From the NCBI GenBank assembly GCA_964353255.1, contig CAYGVJ010000021.1, positions 1 through 46,332 of the forward strand: DNA of 46,332 nucleotides. Reading direction: 5' to 3'. Positions 17,972 through 24,762 of the stretch are shown here, one piece after another; the first letter of the stretch is position 1, and each line of letters begins with the position of its first letter. Source of the DNA: VFZS01 sp964353255. Lineage in GTDB: Bacteria > Acidobacteriota > Terriglobia > Bryobacterales > Bryobacteraceae. The position numbers and the translations under genes were made by a program. Under the pieces are notes generated by a model that made no database searches, was not told where the DNA came from, and was given only the letters and a program-made list of their open reading frames with translations.

Positions 17972-17991
17972 AACAGGCATTCCTGCCTGTT
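17972..17991. repeat. 20-bp palindrome AACAGGCA-TTCC-TGCCTGTT between pdxS and pdxT
   Basis: A perfect 8-bp stem with a TTCC loop lies 4 nt after the pdxS stop and ends 9 nt before the pdxT ATG. It occupies the place where a pdxT ribosome site would be. Its central 18-mer recurs in inverse orientation at 24735-24752, so it belongs to a dispersed small palindrome family. Confidence 0.85.
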
Positions 17992-18000
17992 TTGACGAGC

Positions 18001-18579
18001 ATGAAGCGAATCGGCGTGCTGGCGCTGCAAGGGGACTTCGAGGCGCACCGGGCGGCGCTCGAACGGGCGGGCGCCACGGGCATCGAGGTGCGCCGGGCCG
18101 CGGAGCTGGACGGCCTGGACGGGCTCATTATCCCGGGCGGCGAGAGCACCACCATGCTGCGGCTGCTGCGGGAGGAGAAGCTGTTCGAGCCGCTCGTCGA
18201 GTTCGGCCGCCGCCGGCCCGTCTTTGGCACCTGCGCCGGCGCCATCCTGCTGGCGCGGGAAGTCTCCCACCCGGCGCAGGAGTCGCTGGGCCTGATCGAC
18301 ATGGTGGTGGAGCGCAACGCCTATGGGCGCCAGTTGGAGAGCCGCGTGGTCCGCCTGACGCCCGAGGAGAAGTTCCTCCAGCGCGCCGGGCCGGGCGAAG
18401 TGGAGGCGGTGTTCATCCGCGCGCCGCGGATTCTGGCGGTGGGGCCGGGAACGGAAATCTACCTGCGGCACGACGGGGACCCCGTGCTGGTCCTCCAGGG
18501 GCCGCACCTGGCCGCCACTTTTCATCCGGAGCTGAGCCGGGATGGACGCATTCACCGGCTGTTCGTCGAGAGATTATGA
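18001..18579 (+). CDS. pdxT: Pyridoxal 5'-phosphate synthase glutaminase subunit PdxT
   Basis: PdxT hydrolyses glutamine and channels ammonia to PdxS. The 192-residue class I glutaminase has the oxyanion segment LIIPGGESTTMLRLL, nucleophile Cys78 in FGTCAGAILLA, and the His/Glu of ATFHPEL near the C-terminus. I chose ATG 18001, which begins the family's MKRIGVLALQGDF; a TTG nine bases upstream would overlap the palindrome. There is no clear ribosome site because the palindrome abuts the start, so translation may depend on coupling to pdxS. Its TGA overlaps the next gene's ATG (ATGA). Confidence 0.97.
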   Translation: MKRIGVLALQGDFEAHRAALERAGATGIEVRRAAELDGLDGLIIPGGESTTMLRLLREEKLFEPLVEFGRRRPVFGTCAGAILLAREVSHPAQESLGLIDMVVERNAYGRQLESRVVRLTPEEKFLQRAGPGEVEAVFIRAPRILAVGPGTEIYLRHDGDPVLVLQGPHLAATFHPELSRDGRIHRLFVERL

Positions 18580-18986
18580 CCATGCCTCCCTACCGCGTGC
18601 TGTTCGTCTGCATCGGCAACTCCTGCCGCAGCCAGATGGCCGAGGGCTTTGCCCGCGCTTACGGCAGCGATGTGATGGTCGCCGAAAGCGCCGGATTGAA
18701 CCCGTGCGGGGTGATCTTTCCACCCACCATCCAGGTGATGCTCGAGAAGAACATTTCGCTTGACGACGCTTACTCGAAAGGCATCGACTGGATGCGCGTG
18801 AATGAGTTCGACCTGATCGTGAACATGAGCGGCTTCCCGTTTCCGTTCCCGGATTCGCCCAGGGTGCGGACCTGGACGGTGGAGGATCCCGTGGGCATGA
18901 GCCTGGAGCGGCACCGCGAAATCCGCGATCAGATCGAGTTCCTGGTCAGGGGCCTGATCGCCCAGCTGCGCGCCAGGCCGCGCTAG
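18576..18986 (+). CDS. Low-molecular-weight phosphatase / arsenate-reductase-like protein
   Basis: The 136-residue protein has the P-loop C12-IGNSC-R18-SQ (CX5R) directly after the first beta strand (YRVLFVC), as in LMW protein tyrosine phosphatases and thioredoxin-type ArsC. The general-acid region VEDPVG (Asp-Pro) is near residue 108. The SCRSQMAEGFAR wording is nearer to ArsC than to eukaryote-type phosphatases, but the other resolving cysteines of ArsC are not clear, so the substrate is open. Its ATG overlaps the pdxT stop (ATGA), indicating translational coupling in the B6 operon. A second in-frame ATG lies at 18582. The link to PLP metabolism is unexplained. Confidence 0.8.
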   Translation: MTMPPYRVLFVCIGNSCRSQMAEGFARAYGSDVMVAESAGLNPCGVIFPPTIQVMLEKNISLDDAYSKGIDWMRVNEFDLIVNMSGFPFPFPDSPRVRTWTVEDPVGMSLERHREIRDQIEFLVRGLIAQLRARPR

Positions 18987-19015
18987 GCTATGATGTCTCC
19001 TTGGAGATCCATCGC

Positions 19016-19438
19016 ATGCGCTTTGTCTCGCTCGTTTGCACGCTAGTCCTGGCGATCGCTGCCGCTTTCGCCGCTCCCGCTGACGACCTCCGCCAGATCG
19101 AGAAGTCCTGGGCCGCGGCGGTCGTCAAGAACGACTTCGCCGCCCTAGACGGCCTGCTCGGCGACCGCCTCATCTACGCCCACTCCAGCGGCGTCGTAGA
19201 AACCAAGGGCGAGTATCTCGCCAAGCTCAAGAGCGGCGTCCAGAAGTACGACTCCATCGAACATGCAGCCGTCAAAGTCGAAGTCTACGGGGACGCCGCC
19301 GTGGTCCACGCCACCGTGCGCATGCGCGGCGCCACCAAGGGCGAGCCCTTCGACAACCGGCTGATGATGCTCCACCTCTGGGTGAAAGACGCCGGCCGCT
19401 GGCGCCTGGCCGCCCACCAAACCACCCGTCTGCCCTAG
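19016..19438 (+). CDS. Exported NTF2-like (DUF4440/SnoaL-type) protein
   Basis: The 140-residue protein has a signal peptide (MRFVSLVCTLVLAIAAAFAA). A cone-shaped NTF2-like fold is recognisable from DLRQIEKSWAAAVVKNDFAA near the start and HLWVKDAGRWRLAAHQTTRL at the end, both typical of DUF4440. Members bind small ligands or act as enzymes; no function can be assigned here. GGAG at 19003-19006 sits 9 nt before ATG 19016 and fixes this start. A TATGAT -10 box at 18989-18994 with a weak CTGCGC -35 (17-bp spacer) suggests its own promoter overlapping the end of the preceding gene. Confidence 0.83.
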   Translation: MRFVSLVCTLVLAIAAAFAAPADDLRQIEKSWAAAVVKNDFAALDGLLGDRLIYAHSSGVVETKGEYLAKLKSGVQKYDSIEHAAVKVEVYGDAAVVHATVRMRGATKGEPFDNRLMMLHLWVKDAGRWRLAAHQTTRLP

Positions 19439-19459
19439 GCGCCGGGCCGGCGGCCCGAT

Positions 19460-19489
19460 TTGACAGGCCCGCCGCGGCCCATCCACAAT
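19460..19489 (+). promoter_or_regulatory. Promoter of tRNA-Leu
   Basis: A consensus TTGACA (19460-19465), an 18-bp spacer and CACAAT (19484-19489) lie immediately upstream of the tRNA. The inferred start is about 8 nt before the mature 5' end. The -10 matches 4 of 6 positions. Confidence 0.6.
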
Positions 19490-19503
19490 GGGAGATAGGC
19501 GCT

Positions 19504-19590
19504 GCGGATGTGGCGGAATTGGCAGACGCGCTAGATTCAGGTTCTAGTGTCCGCAAGGACGTGGAGGTTCAAGTCCTCTCATCCGCACCA
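19504..19590 (+). tRNA. tRNA-Leu (anticodon CAG)
   Basis: The 87-nt sequence folds as a class II tRNA: acceptor GCGGATG/CATCCGC, anticodon stem CTAGA/TCTAG around loop TTCAGGT with anticodon CAG, a long variable arm TGTCCGCAAGGACG, and T loop GTTCAAGTC. The 3' CCA is encoded (19588-19590) with discriminator A. It reads CUG leucine codons. Confidence 0.97.
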
Positions 19591-19626
19591 GGGTCTTGCC
19601 GCCGGCGCATCAACGGGGCCGCCGGT

Positions 19627-19632
19627 TATAAT
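19627..19632 (+). promoter_or_regulatory. Perfect -10 box (TATAAT) before the dinB-like gene
   Basis: TATAAT lies 8 nt upstream of GTG 19641. No -35 at the usual distance is evident. The predicted transcription start coincides with the start codon, suggesting a leaderless message. Confidence 0.5.
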
Positions 19633-19640
19633 GTTTGGAC

Positions 19641-20126
19641 GTGGAGTCACTGTCTGAGTTACTAGAACGTTTCCGCCGCGGACCGGACCTGGTGGCGGCC
19701 TCGATCACGGGGGCGGCCAGCGCCGAGTTGGATTTCTCGCCCGGGCCGGAGAAGTGGAATATCCGCCAGATTCTGGCCCACCTGGCCGACTCGGAGATCG
19801 TTTGCGCGGACCGCTTCCGGCGCGTCATCGCCGAAAGCAACCCGACCCTGGTGGGTTACGACCAGGAGGCCTGGGCCGCCCGCCTCAACTACAAGCGCCG
19901 CAAAACCTCCGCTTCGCTGGACCTGTTCCGGCGGCTGCGGGCCGAGAACTACACGCTGCTCAAGGATCTGCCGGAGCCGGCCTTCGAGCGGACCGGCACG
20001 CACACCGAGCGGGGGACGGTGACGCTGCGACAGTTGGTCGAGTACGACACCGAGCACCACGAGAAACATGCGCAGCAGTTGCAGGAACTGCGGCGGCAGT
20101 ATCGCCAGGCCAAGTCCAGACCGTAG
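19641..20126 (+). CDS. DinB/YfiT-like four-helix protein
   Basis: The protein of about 161 residues is a DinB-superfamily four-helix bundle: PEKWNIRQILAHLADSE is the classic first metal-binding helix, and the C-terminal EYDTEHHEKHAQQLQEL supplies the other His residues of the metal triad. These proteins are often thiol-dependent transferases or hydrolases; the substrate is unknown. Start is uncertain: TTG 19635 and GTG 19641 are in frame. I favour GTG 19641 because it lies at the predicted transcription start after TATAAT, with no ribosome site. The following gene's ATG is one base beyond its stop. Confidence 0.85.
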   Translation: MESLSELLERFRRGPDLVAASITGAASAELDFSPGPEKWNIRQILAHLADSEIVCADRFRRVIAESNPTLVGYDQEAWAARLNYKRRKTSASLDLFRRLRAENYTLLKDLPEPAFERTGTHTERGTVTLRQLVEYDTEHHEKHAQQLQELRRQYRQAKSRP

Positions 20127-20127
20127 C

Positions 20128-21396
20128 ATGGGATTCCTGCCGGTGGCGGCGCTCGGGACGGCGATGGCGGTGGGGAGCGCCGCGCCGCAAGCCGGGCTGC
20201 CGCCGGAGGTGCTGCTACTGACCCGCATCAAGCGGCGGATGGCGCAGAACCTCGAGCATATTCCCGACTACACCTGCCTGGAGACGATCGAGCGCTCCCG
20301 GCGTCGCGCCGCCCTCCAGCCGTTCCAGGTGGTGGACACCGTGCGGCTGGAGGTAGTCGTGGTGGGCGGGAAGGAACTGTATTCCTGGCCGGGAGCGGAG
20401 AAGTTCGAGGAGGAGGAGGTAGGAGCGATCGTCACGGGCGGCCTGATCAGCAGCGGCGATTTCGCCATGCACGCGCGCGGTGTGTTCGCAACCACCAGCC
20501 CAATGTTCACCTTCGGCGGAGTGGAGGAGCTGAACGGACGGCGGGCCCTCCGCTACGACTTCCGCATTCCGCTCATGGCGAGCGGCTGGGAGATCACTTA
20601 CGGGCAGGAGAGCGGGAAGGTGGGCTCGACAGGCTCCTTTTGGGCGGACGAGCAAACGCTGGACGTGCTCCGCCTGGAGGTGCGTGGTGACCCGATCCCG
20701 CCGAACTTGTCGATCGCCGAGGTCTTCACCCGAATCAACTATGGCAAGGTTCGCATCGGCGCTTCCGAGGTTGTTCTCCCCCAAGGGGCGGAAGTGGGGA
20801 TGACAGGCCTGCTGGGAGCAGGCTCCCGCAACCGCATCGAATTCACCCACTGCCGCGAGTACGTGGGCGAGTCGGTGATCTCCTACGGACCGCCAGCCGA
20901 GGTGGCCGCGGCGGCTACGCCGCGGAGGTTCACCGAGGTCAGGTTGCCGGTGGGTCTGGAAGTCCCGATCGAACTGGACACCGCGATCGATTCCCAGACT
21001 GCCCGAGTCGGCGACCTCATCATGGCCCGGGTGCGGACGGACGTCAGGCAAAAGAACACCCTGGTCGTGCCGCGGGGCGCCCTGCTGAAGGGCCGCATTC
21101 GAAGGCTGGAGAAGCATGACGACAGCGGCGCGTACTTCGTAGTGGGCCTTGAATTCCTGGCCATGGAATTCGATGGCAAACGGGCGGGCTTCTTCGGCGA
21201 GCTTCGGGAGGTGGGTCCGCTGGAGGGCCTAAACCGGCAGTTGTTCAGCTCCGGCCTGCGGCGCGAAACCCGCTGGCAGGAAACCATTACGGCGCGGCAA
21301 CTGCCCGGAGTCGGGACGTTTTTCATGCGAGGAAGCCGCTTCCGGTTGCCGCGAGGGCTGCGCATGACCTGGGTTACGCAGGAGATCAGGCGGTAG
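20128..21396 (+). CDS. Exported acidobacterial protein with TrbI-like C-terminal domain
   Basis: I do not recognise the 422-residue protein by name. It has a short signal-like N-terminus (MGFLPVAALGTAMAVGSAA). A long domain with IPDYTCLETIERSRR and VVDTVRLEVVVVGGKELYSW follows, a wording I associate with exported acidobacterial proteins. The C-terminal region from about residue 275 (ELDTAIDSQTARVGDLIMAR and NTLVVPRGALLKGRIRRLE) resembles the small beta domain of TrbI/VirB10-like proteins. ATG 20128 is chosen since it starts the signal peptide, one base after the dinB-like stop (TAGCATG), so translation is probably coupled. Function is unknown. Confidence 0.72.
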   Translation: MGFLPVAALGTAMAVGSAAPQAGLPPEVLLLTRIKRRMAQNLEHIPDYTCLETIERSRRRAALQPFQVVDTVRLEVVVVGGKELYSWPGAEKFEEEEVGAIVTGGLISSGDFAMHARGVFATTSPMFTFGGVEELNGRRALRYDFRIPLMASGWEITYGQESGKVGSTGSFWADEQTLDVLRLEVRGDPIPPNLSIAEVFTRINYGKVRIGASEVVLPQGAEVGMTGLLGAGSRNRIEFTHCREYVGESVISYGPPAEVAAAATPRRFTEVRLPVGLEVPIELDTAIDSQTARVGDLIMARVRTDVRQKNTLVVPRGALLKGRIRRLEKHDDSGAYFVVGLEFLAMEFDGKRAGFFGELREVGPLEGLNRQLFSSGLRRETRWQETITARQLPGVGTFFMRGSRFRLPRGLRMTWVTQEIRR

Positions 21397-21411
21397 GGCA
21401 GGAGGTAACGC

Positions 21412-22539
21412 ATGACGGATCGCAGGGCTTTTTTGCAGGGCGCGGTGCTGGCGTCCGCGGCCACGGGCGCGGCTGAGAGCGCCGGCGTGCCGCTCAGAGA
21501 GAAGTTGTTCGGGTGCATCGCCGGATGCCACATCGGCTCGTCCATGGGTGCCGTGGTGGAGGGCTGGCCGTATGAGCGGATCGAGAAGCAGCACGGGACG
21601 CTGATGCGGCTGCTGCCGTACGAGCACTATCGCAACGGGTGGGTGCGCGAGCCCGGCACCACCGAGGACGGAGTGGAACGTCAGAAACTCATGATCACCG
21701 CGATCATCGAGAAGCAGGACCGGGTCACTGCCGAGGATGTGCGCAGGATCTGGGTGCGCGACATCAAGCCCGAGTCAGCGGGTAAGGTCTCCGAGCCGTT
21801 CGAGGCGGTCTTGCTGGCTATGGCGAAAACGCCCATTCCGGCGGGCGACCTGGGCCAATACTGCGATTACGCGGGCCTGGTTTCGATGGCGCGCTCCTGC
21901 CACCCGCTGGGCCTGATCAATGCGGGCGACGTGGCCGGGGCCATCGAGGATGTCTACGAAGTGGGCCGGCTGTATCAGACCCCCAACAGCCGGGGCCTGC
22001 ACTGGGCGGCAGTGACGGCGGCCTCGATCGCCGCGGCCACCAAGCCTGACGCGACTGTGGACTTCGTGCTGGGAGCGGTCTTCGACCGCTGCGACAAGGG
22101 CGTGGTCCGGGAGATAGACAGAGGCCTGAAGCTGACCGCCGGTTGCAGAGACTTCCGGGAGCTGCGGGCGGCGTTCGCTCCGGTGTACAGCGGCACGGGC
22201 ATTCCCTACGCCAACAGCTATGCCAATGAGGTCGTCACCAAGGCGGTGTGCATCTTCCGGATGGTGAGAGGCGACACCTGGCAGGCCATTGTCGCGGGCG
22301 TCAACATGGGCCGCGACACCGACTGCATGACGGCCGTTGCCGCCGGGATCTCCGGAGCCTTGACCGGCGCCGGTTCGCTGCCGCCGGAGCTGATCGGCCA
22401 GGTGGATCACGCTACCAGTCTGAATATCTATACCAACTCGCAACGCACCTTGCGGCAGCACGCCGACGGGCTCTACGACGCCTTCAAGGCGCGGCTACGC
22501 AAGATGCGCGACTACGCCGAGCAGATGGACCGGGCCTGA
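21412..22539 (+). CDS. Exported ADP-ribosylglycohydrolase-family protein
   Basis: The 375-residue protein starts with a twin-arginine-like signal (TDRRAFLQGAVLASA). The ADP-ribosylglycohydrolase fold is shown by LREKLFGCIAGCHIGSSMGA at the N-terminal metal site and by GVNMGRDTDCMTAVAAGISG near residue 300, the family's DTD metal-binding motif with a Cys in place of the usual Thr. Classical members remove ADP-ribose from proteins in the cytoplasm. An exported member more likely acts on another substrate, perhaps a glycoside. AGGAGGT at 21400-21406 fixes the start. It follows the preceding gene after 15 bp and may be in its operon. Confidence 0.82.
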   Translation: MTDRRAFLQGAVLASAATGAAESAGVPLREKLFGCIAGCHIGSSMGAVVEGWPYERIEKQHGTLMRLLPYEHYRNGWVREPGTTEDGVERQKLMITAIIEKQDRVTAEDVRRIWVRDIKPESAGKVSEPFEAVLLAMAKTPIPAGDLGQYCDYAGLVSMARSCHPLGLINAGDVAGAIEDVYEVGRLYQTPNSRGLHWAAVTAASIAAATKPDATVDFVLGAVFDRCDKGVVREIDRGLKLTAGCRDFRELRAAFAPVYSGTGIPYANSYANEVVTKAVCIFRMVRGDTWQAIVAGVNMGRDTDCMTAVAAGISGALTGAGSLPPELIGQVDHATSLNIYTNSQRTLRQHADGLYDAFKARLRKMRDYAEQMDRA

Positions 22540-22580
22540 CGAGGAAGCCCAAGGATCCTGCGCGCCAGCAGCATAACGCC

Positions 22581-23471
22581 CTACCGGCGCGTCTTCAGGT
22601 GCTTGTCGAAGAAGGCGTCCACGGCAGCGTCGATCTTCGGCCCGCTGAAGCCGTGGCCCGCGCCCCGCACGACCTCGAAGGCGGCCTCGACGCCCGCTTT
22701 CTTCAGGGCCTGGTAAAACAGCTCGCTCTGGTTCAGGGGAACGGTGTCGTCGCGATCGCCGTGCATGATCAGGAAGGGCGGGTCGTCCTTGGTGATGTAC
22801 GTGACCGGGCTGGCGCGCCGCGCTTTCTCTGGGTTCTTGGGAATCGGCCCGCCGATGAGCTGCGCTTCCGGGGAATCCGGCGCGTCGTGCGCGATGCTGC
22901 TGGGGAACTTGCCGATCCGCAGGAGGTCGGTCGGGCCGAAGAAGTCCACCACGGCCTGGACGCGGCTGGAGTGCTTCGGGTTGCCCAGCTTCCCCTCCAG
23001 GTCCTTGACGCCGCCCGAAGTGCCGAGCAGGGCCACCAGGTGCCCGCCGGCGGAGGAGCCCCAGGCGCCGATGCGGCGGGGATCGAGGTGGTACTTGCGA
23101 GCGTTGGCGCGCAGCCAGCGGACTGCGGCTTTCACGTCCTCGATCTGCGCCGGGAAGACGGCTTCCTGGCTGAGCCGGTAGTCAATGCTGGCCACTGCGT
23201 AGCCGCGCACGACCTGCCGGATGGCGGGGGAACGCTCCTTGTTGCCGCCGCGCCAGGCGCCGCCGTGAACCCACAAGATGACCGGCAGCCGGGCGTGCAT
23301 CTGCTCGGGCAGGTACAGATCCAGGAGCAGGTCCTTGCCGCCGGCGCGCGCGTAAACCAGGTTGCGTTCGACCTTGACGCCCGCGGGAATCTTCGGCGGC
23401 GGTGGCTGCGGCTGGGCCGACGCAGCCGCGAACGGGGTCAGCATGACCAGGGCGAACAGGCGCGCGCGCAT
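22581..23471 (-). CDS. Exported alpha/beta-hydrolase esterase
   Basis: The 296-residue protein has a Sec signal peptide (cleavage near ASAQ, residue 20). The oxyanion-hole motif is HGGAW (69-73), nucleophile Ser140 is in GSSAGG, the Asp region is MHGDRDDTVP and the His is in GAGHGF. The layout fits the BD-FAE/carbohydrate-esterase and hormone-sensitive-lipase-like group, which often removes acetyl or feruloyl groups from plant polysaccharides. Substrate is inferred only. It is convergent with the ADP-ribosylglycohydrolase gene and divergent from the flavoprotein gene. Confidence 0.88.
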   Translation of the reverse strand: MRARLFALVMLTPFAAASAQPQPPPPKIPAGVKVERNLVYARAGGKDLLLDLYLPEQMHARLPVILWVHGGAWRGGNKERSPAIRQVVRGYAVASIDYRLSQEAVFPAQIEDVKAAVRWLRANARKYHLDPRRIGAWGSSAGGHLVALLGTSGGVKDLEGKLGNPKHSSRVQAVVDFFGPTDLLRIGKFPSSIAHDAPDSPEAQLIGGPIPKNPEKARRASPVTYITKDDPPFLIMHGDRDDTVPLNQSELFYQALKKAGVEAAFEVVRGAGHGFSGPKIDAAVDAFFDKHLKTRR

Positions 23472-23555
23472 TCGGTTCCTCAGGACACGAATCTACCACA
23501 AGCCGGCACAGCGATCGGCGCGACTGCGCTATCCTGTTCTACTCACAGGAGGAAT

Positions 23556-24131
23556 ATGAAGGTCATTGCGTTCAACGGCAGCGCCCGGAAGGATGGAAAC
23601 ACCGCCATCCTGCTGCGGTACGTCCTGAGCGAGCTGGAAAGGGAAGGCATCGAGACCGAACTGGTGCAGCTCAGCGGCGCCAAGATCCACGGCTGTCTGG
23701 CCTGCCGCTCCTGTTTCTCCCGGAAGGACCGCCGCTGTTCCCAGAAGGACGACATGGGCAACGAGTTCATCGAGAAGATGCTCGGCGCCGACGGCATCCT
23801 GCTAGGCTCACCGACTTATGTGGCCGACGTTTCCCCGGAAATCAAGGCGCTGATCGACCGGGCCGGCATGGTGGGCCGCGCCAACGACGACATGTTCCGG
23901 CGCAAGGTGGGCGCGGCGGTGGTGGCGGTGCGCCGTGCCGGCGCCATTCACGCCTTCGACACGCTGAACCACTTCTTCCTGATCATGGAGATGATCGTGC
24001 CCGGCTCCTCCTACTGGAACATAGCGATCGGGCGCGAGAAGGGCGAAGTGGAGAAGGACGCCGAAGGCATCCAGACCATGAAGACGCTGGGGCAGAACAT
24101 GGCGTGGGTGCTGAAGAAGATCCAGGGCTGA
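23556..24131 (+). CDS. Iron-sulfur flavoprotein (NADPH-dependent FMN reductase family)
   Basis: The 191-residue flavodoxin-fold protein has the FMN phosphate loop FNGSARKDGNT at the N-terminus and LLGSPTYVADVSPEIKALID for the isoalloxazine side. Cys47, 50, 53 and 61 are spaced CX2CX2CX7C, the compact [4Fe-4S] motif of Isf-type flavoproteins. Those proteins shuttle electrons between ferredoxin and acceptors such as oxygen or peroxide. ATG 23556 has AGGAGG three bases upstream, a rather short spacing. The last 36 bp of the gene recur at 24697-24732. It is probably a single-gene unit. Confidence 0.9.
   Translation: MKVIAFNGSARKDGNTAILLRYVLSELEREGIETELVQLSGAKIHGCLACRSCFSRKDRRCSQKDDMGNEFIEKMLGADGILLGSPTYVADVSPEIKALIDRAGMVGRANDDMFRRKVGAAVVAVRRAGAIHAFDTLNHFFLIMEMIVPGSSYWNIAIGREKGEVEKDAEGIQTMKTLGQNMAWVLKKIQG
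24096..24131 (+). repeat. 36-bp direct repeat, copy 1 (flavoprotein 3' end)
   Basis: These are the last 36 bp of the flavoprotein gene, including TGA. They match 24697-24732 at 35 of 36 positions (GCG versus GCC codon). Confidence 0.9.
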
Positions 24132-24148
24132 GCGCAGAGGGGAAGGCG

Positions 24149-24484
24149 CTACGCTGTACGCTTTGCCCTGCGCTCCTCGCGATCCATCCCCTCGCGCAGC
24201 AGCATCTTCATGTACGTTTGGTAGCCCAGGCCCTTACCGGCGGCCAAGCGCCGGGCGCGCTGCAAATCGTCCGTCGGGACCCGCAGCATCACCTTGTGCG
24301 AACGCGGTTTCACCAGGGCCTCGGTTCGCTTGGAGACAGTGATGCCGATGCTCTTGCCGCCGATGCGCAACGCCCCCTCTCTTTCCGCCTGCTCGAACAG
24401 CCCGAGAATGCGGCTCTGGTTCTGCTCAAACCAGCGCGCTTCCTCAGCCTCGGTGCGGGTGTTCGCTAGGTTTCTTCTGGGCAT
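24149..24484 (-). CDS. CopG/BrnA-type antitoxin-like protein
   Basis: The 111-residue protein begins with RTEAEEARWFEQNQ, typical of the antitoxin family paired with BrnT-like toxins. It ends with a ribbon-helix-helix unit (HKVMLRVPTDDLQRARRLAA, then GLGYQTYMKMLLREGMDREE). Such antitoxins bind their toxin through one half and repress the operon through the other. Its ATG overlaps the stop of the upstream toxin-like frame as TAATG, the usual coupled arrangement. The toxin appears truncated, so this may be an orphan antitoxin that stayed intact. Confidence 0.8.
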   Translation of the reverse strand: MPRRNLANTRTEAEEARWFEQNQSRILGLFEQAEREGALRIGGKSIGITVSKRTEALVKPRSHKVMLRVPTDDLQRARRLAAGKGLGYQTYMKMLLREGMDREERRAKRTA

Positions 24485-24624
24485 TACCTGATTCCTTCCT
24501 CACTCGGCGGTAGAATGCGCGCCACTTCCGATTGGCCCTTGACTGCTGTTGCCTTAACGCCGTGCCGCACGAGGTAGGCGCTGCTGGCCTCGTCCCAGTC
24601 GAAGCCCGGTGTCCCCACCGCCAT
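24484..24624 (-). pseudogene. Truncated BrnT-like toxin remnant
   Basis: From ATG 24624 (an in-frame ATG at 24666 adds 14 residues) the frame encodes about 46 residues. GFDWDEASSAYLVRHGV is the conserved opening of BrnT/DUF4258-type ribonuclease toxins. The usual continuation to about 90 residues, with its catalytic centre, is missing; the chain ends VARILPPSEEGIR. An internal deletion with a retained 3' junction fits, because the stop still overlaps the antitoxin start. A GGGTATAC dyad with CACTAT just upstream may be the old operon promoter. Confidence 0.6.
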
Positions 24625-24696
24625 CAAGGATAGTGTATACCCAATGCCAATACAAACGTCGGCCATGACCGCGCCCTGACTTCCTGCCTGGGCCGC

Positions 24697-24732
24697 AACA
24701 TGGCCTGGGTGCTGAAGAAGATCCAGGGCTGA
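24697..24732 (+). repeat. 36-bp direct repeat, copy 2 (stray flavoprotein 3' end)
   Basis: It repeats the terminal 36 bp of the flavoprotein gene with one change, but no flavoprotein sequence precedes it beyond a few weakly matching bases. The 565 bp between the copies hold the toxin-antitoxin remnant. Confidence 0.88.
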
Positions 24733-24733
24733 A

Positions 24734-24753
24734 CACAGGCAGGAATGCCTGTG
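24734..24753. repeat. 20-bp palindrome CACAGGCA-GGAA-TGCCTGTG downstream of araD
   Basis: A perfect 8-bp stem with GGAA loop starts 2 nt after repeat copy 2 and ends 9 nt before the araD stop. Its central 18-mer is the exact inverse complement of that in the pdxS-pdxT gap. As a hairpin it may end araBD transcription, although no T tract follows. Confidence 0.8.
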
Positions 24754-24762
24754 CCACCGGGG

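Noticed and set aside
22248..23555. Plus-strand open frame continuing into the flavoprotein gene
   Set aside because: It is the shadow of the esterase gene on the other strand. The flavoprotein begins at ATG 23556 with AGGAGG and a Rossmann-like first strand.
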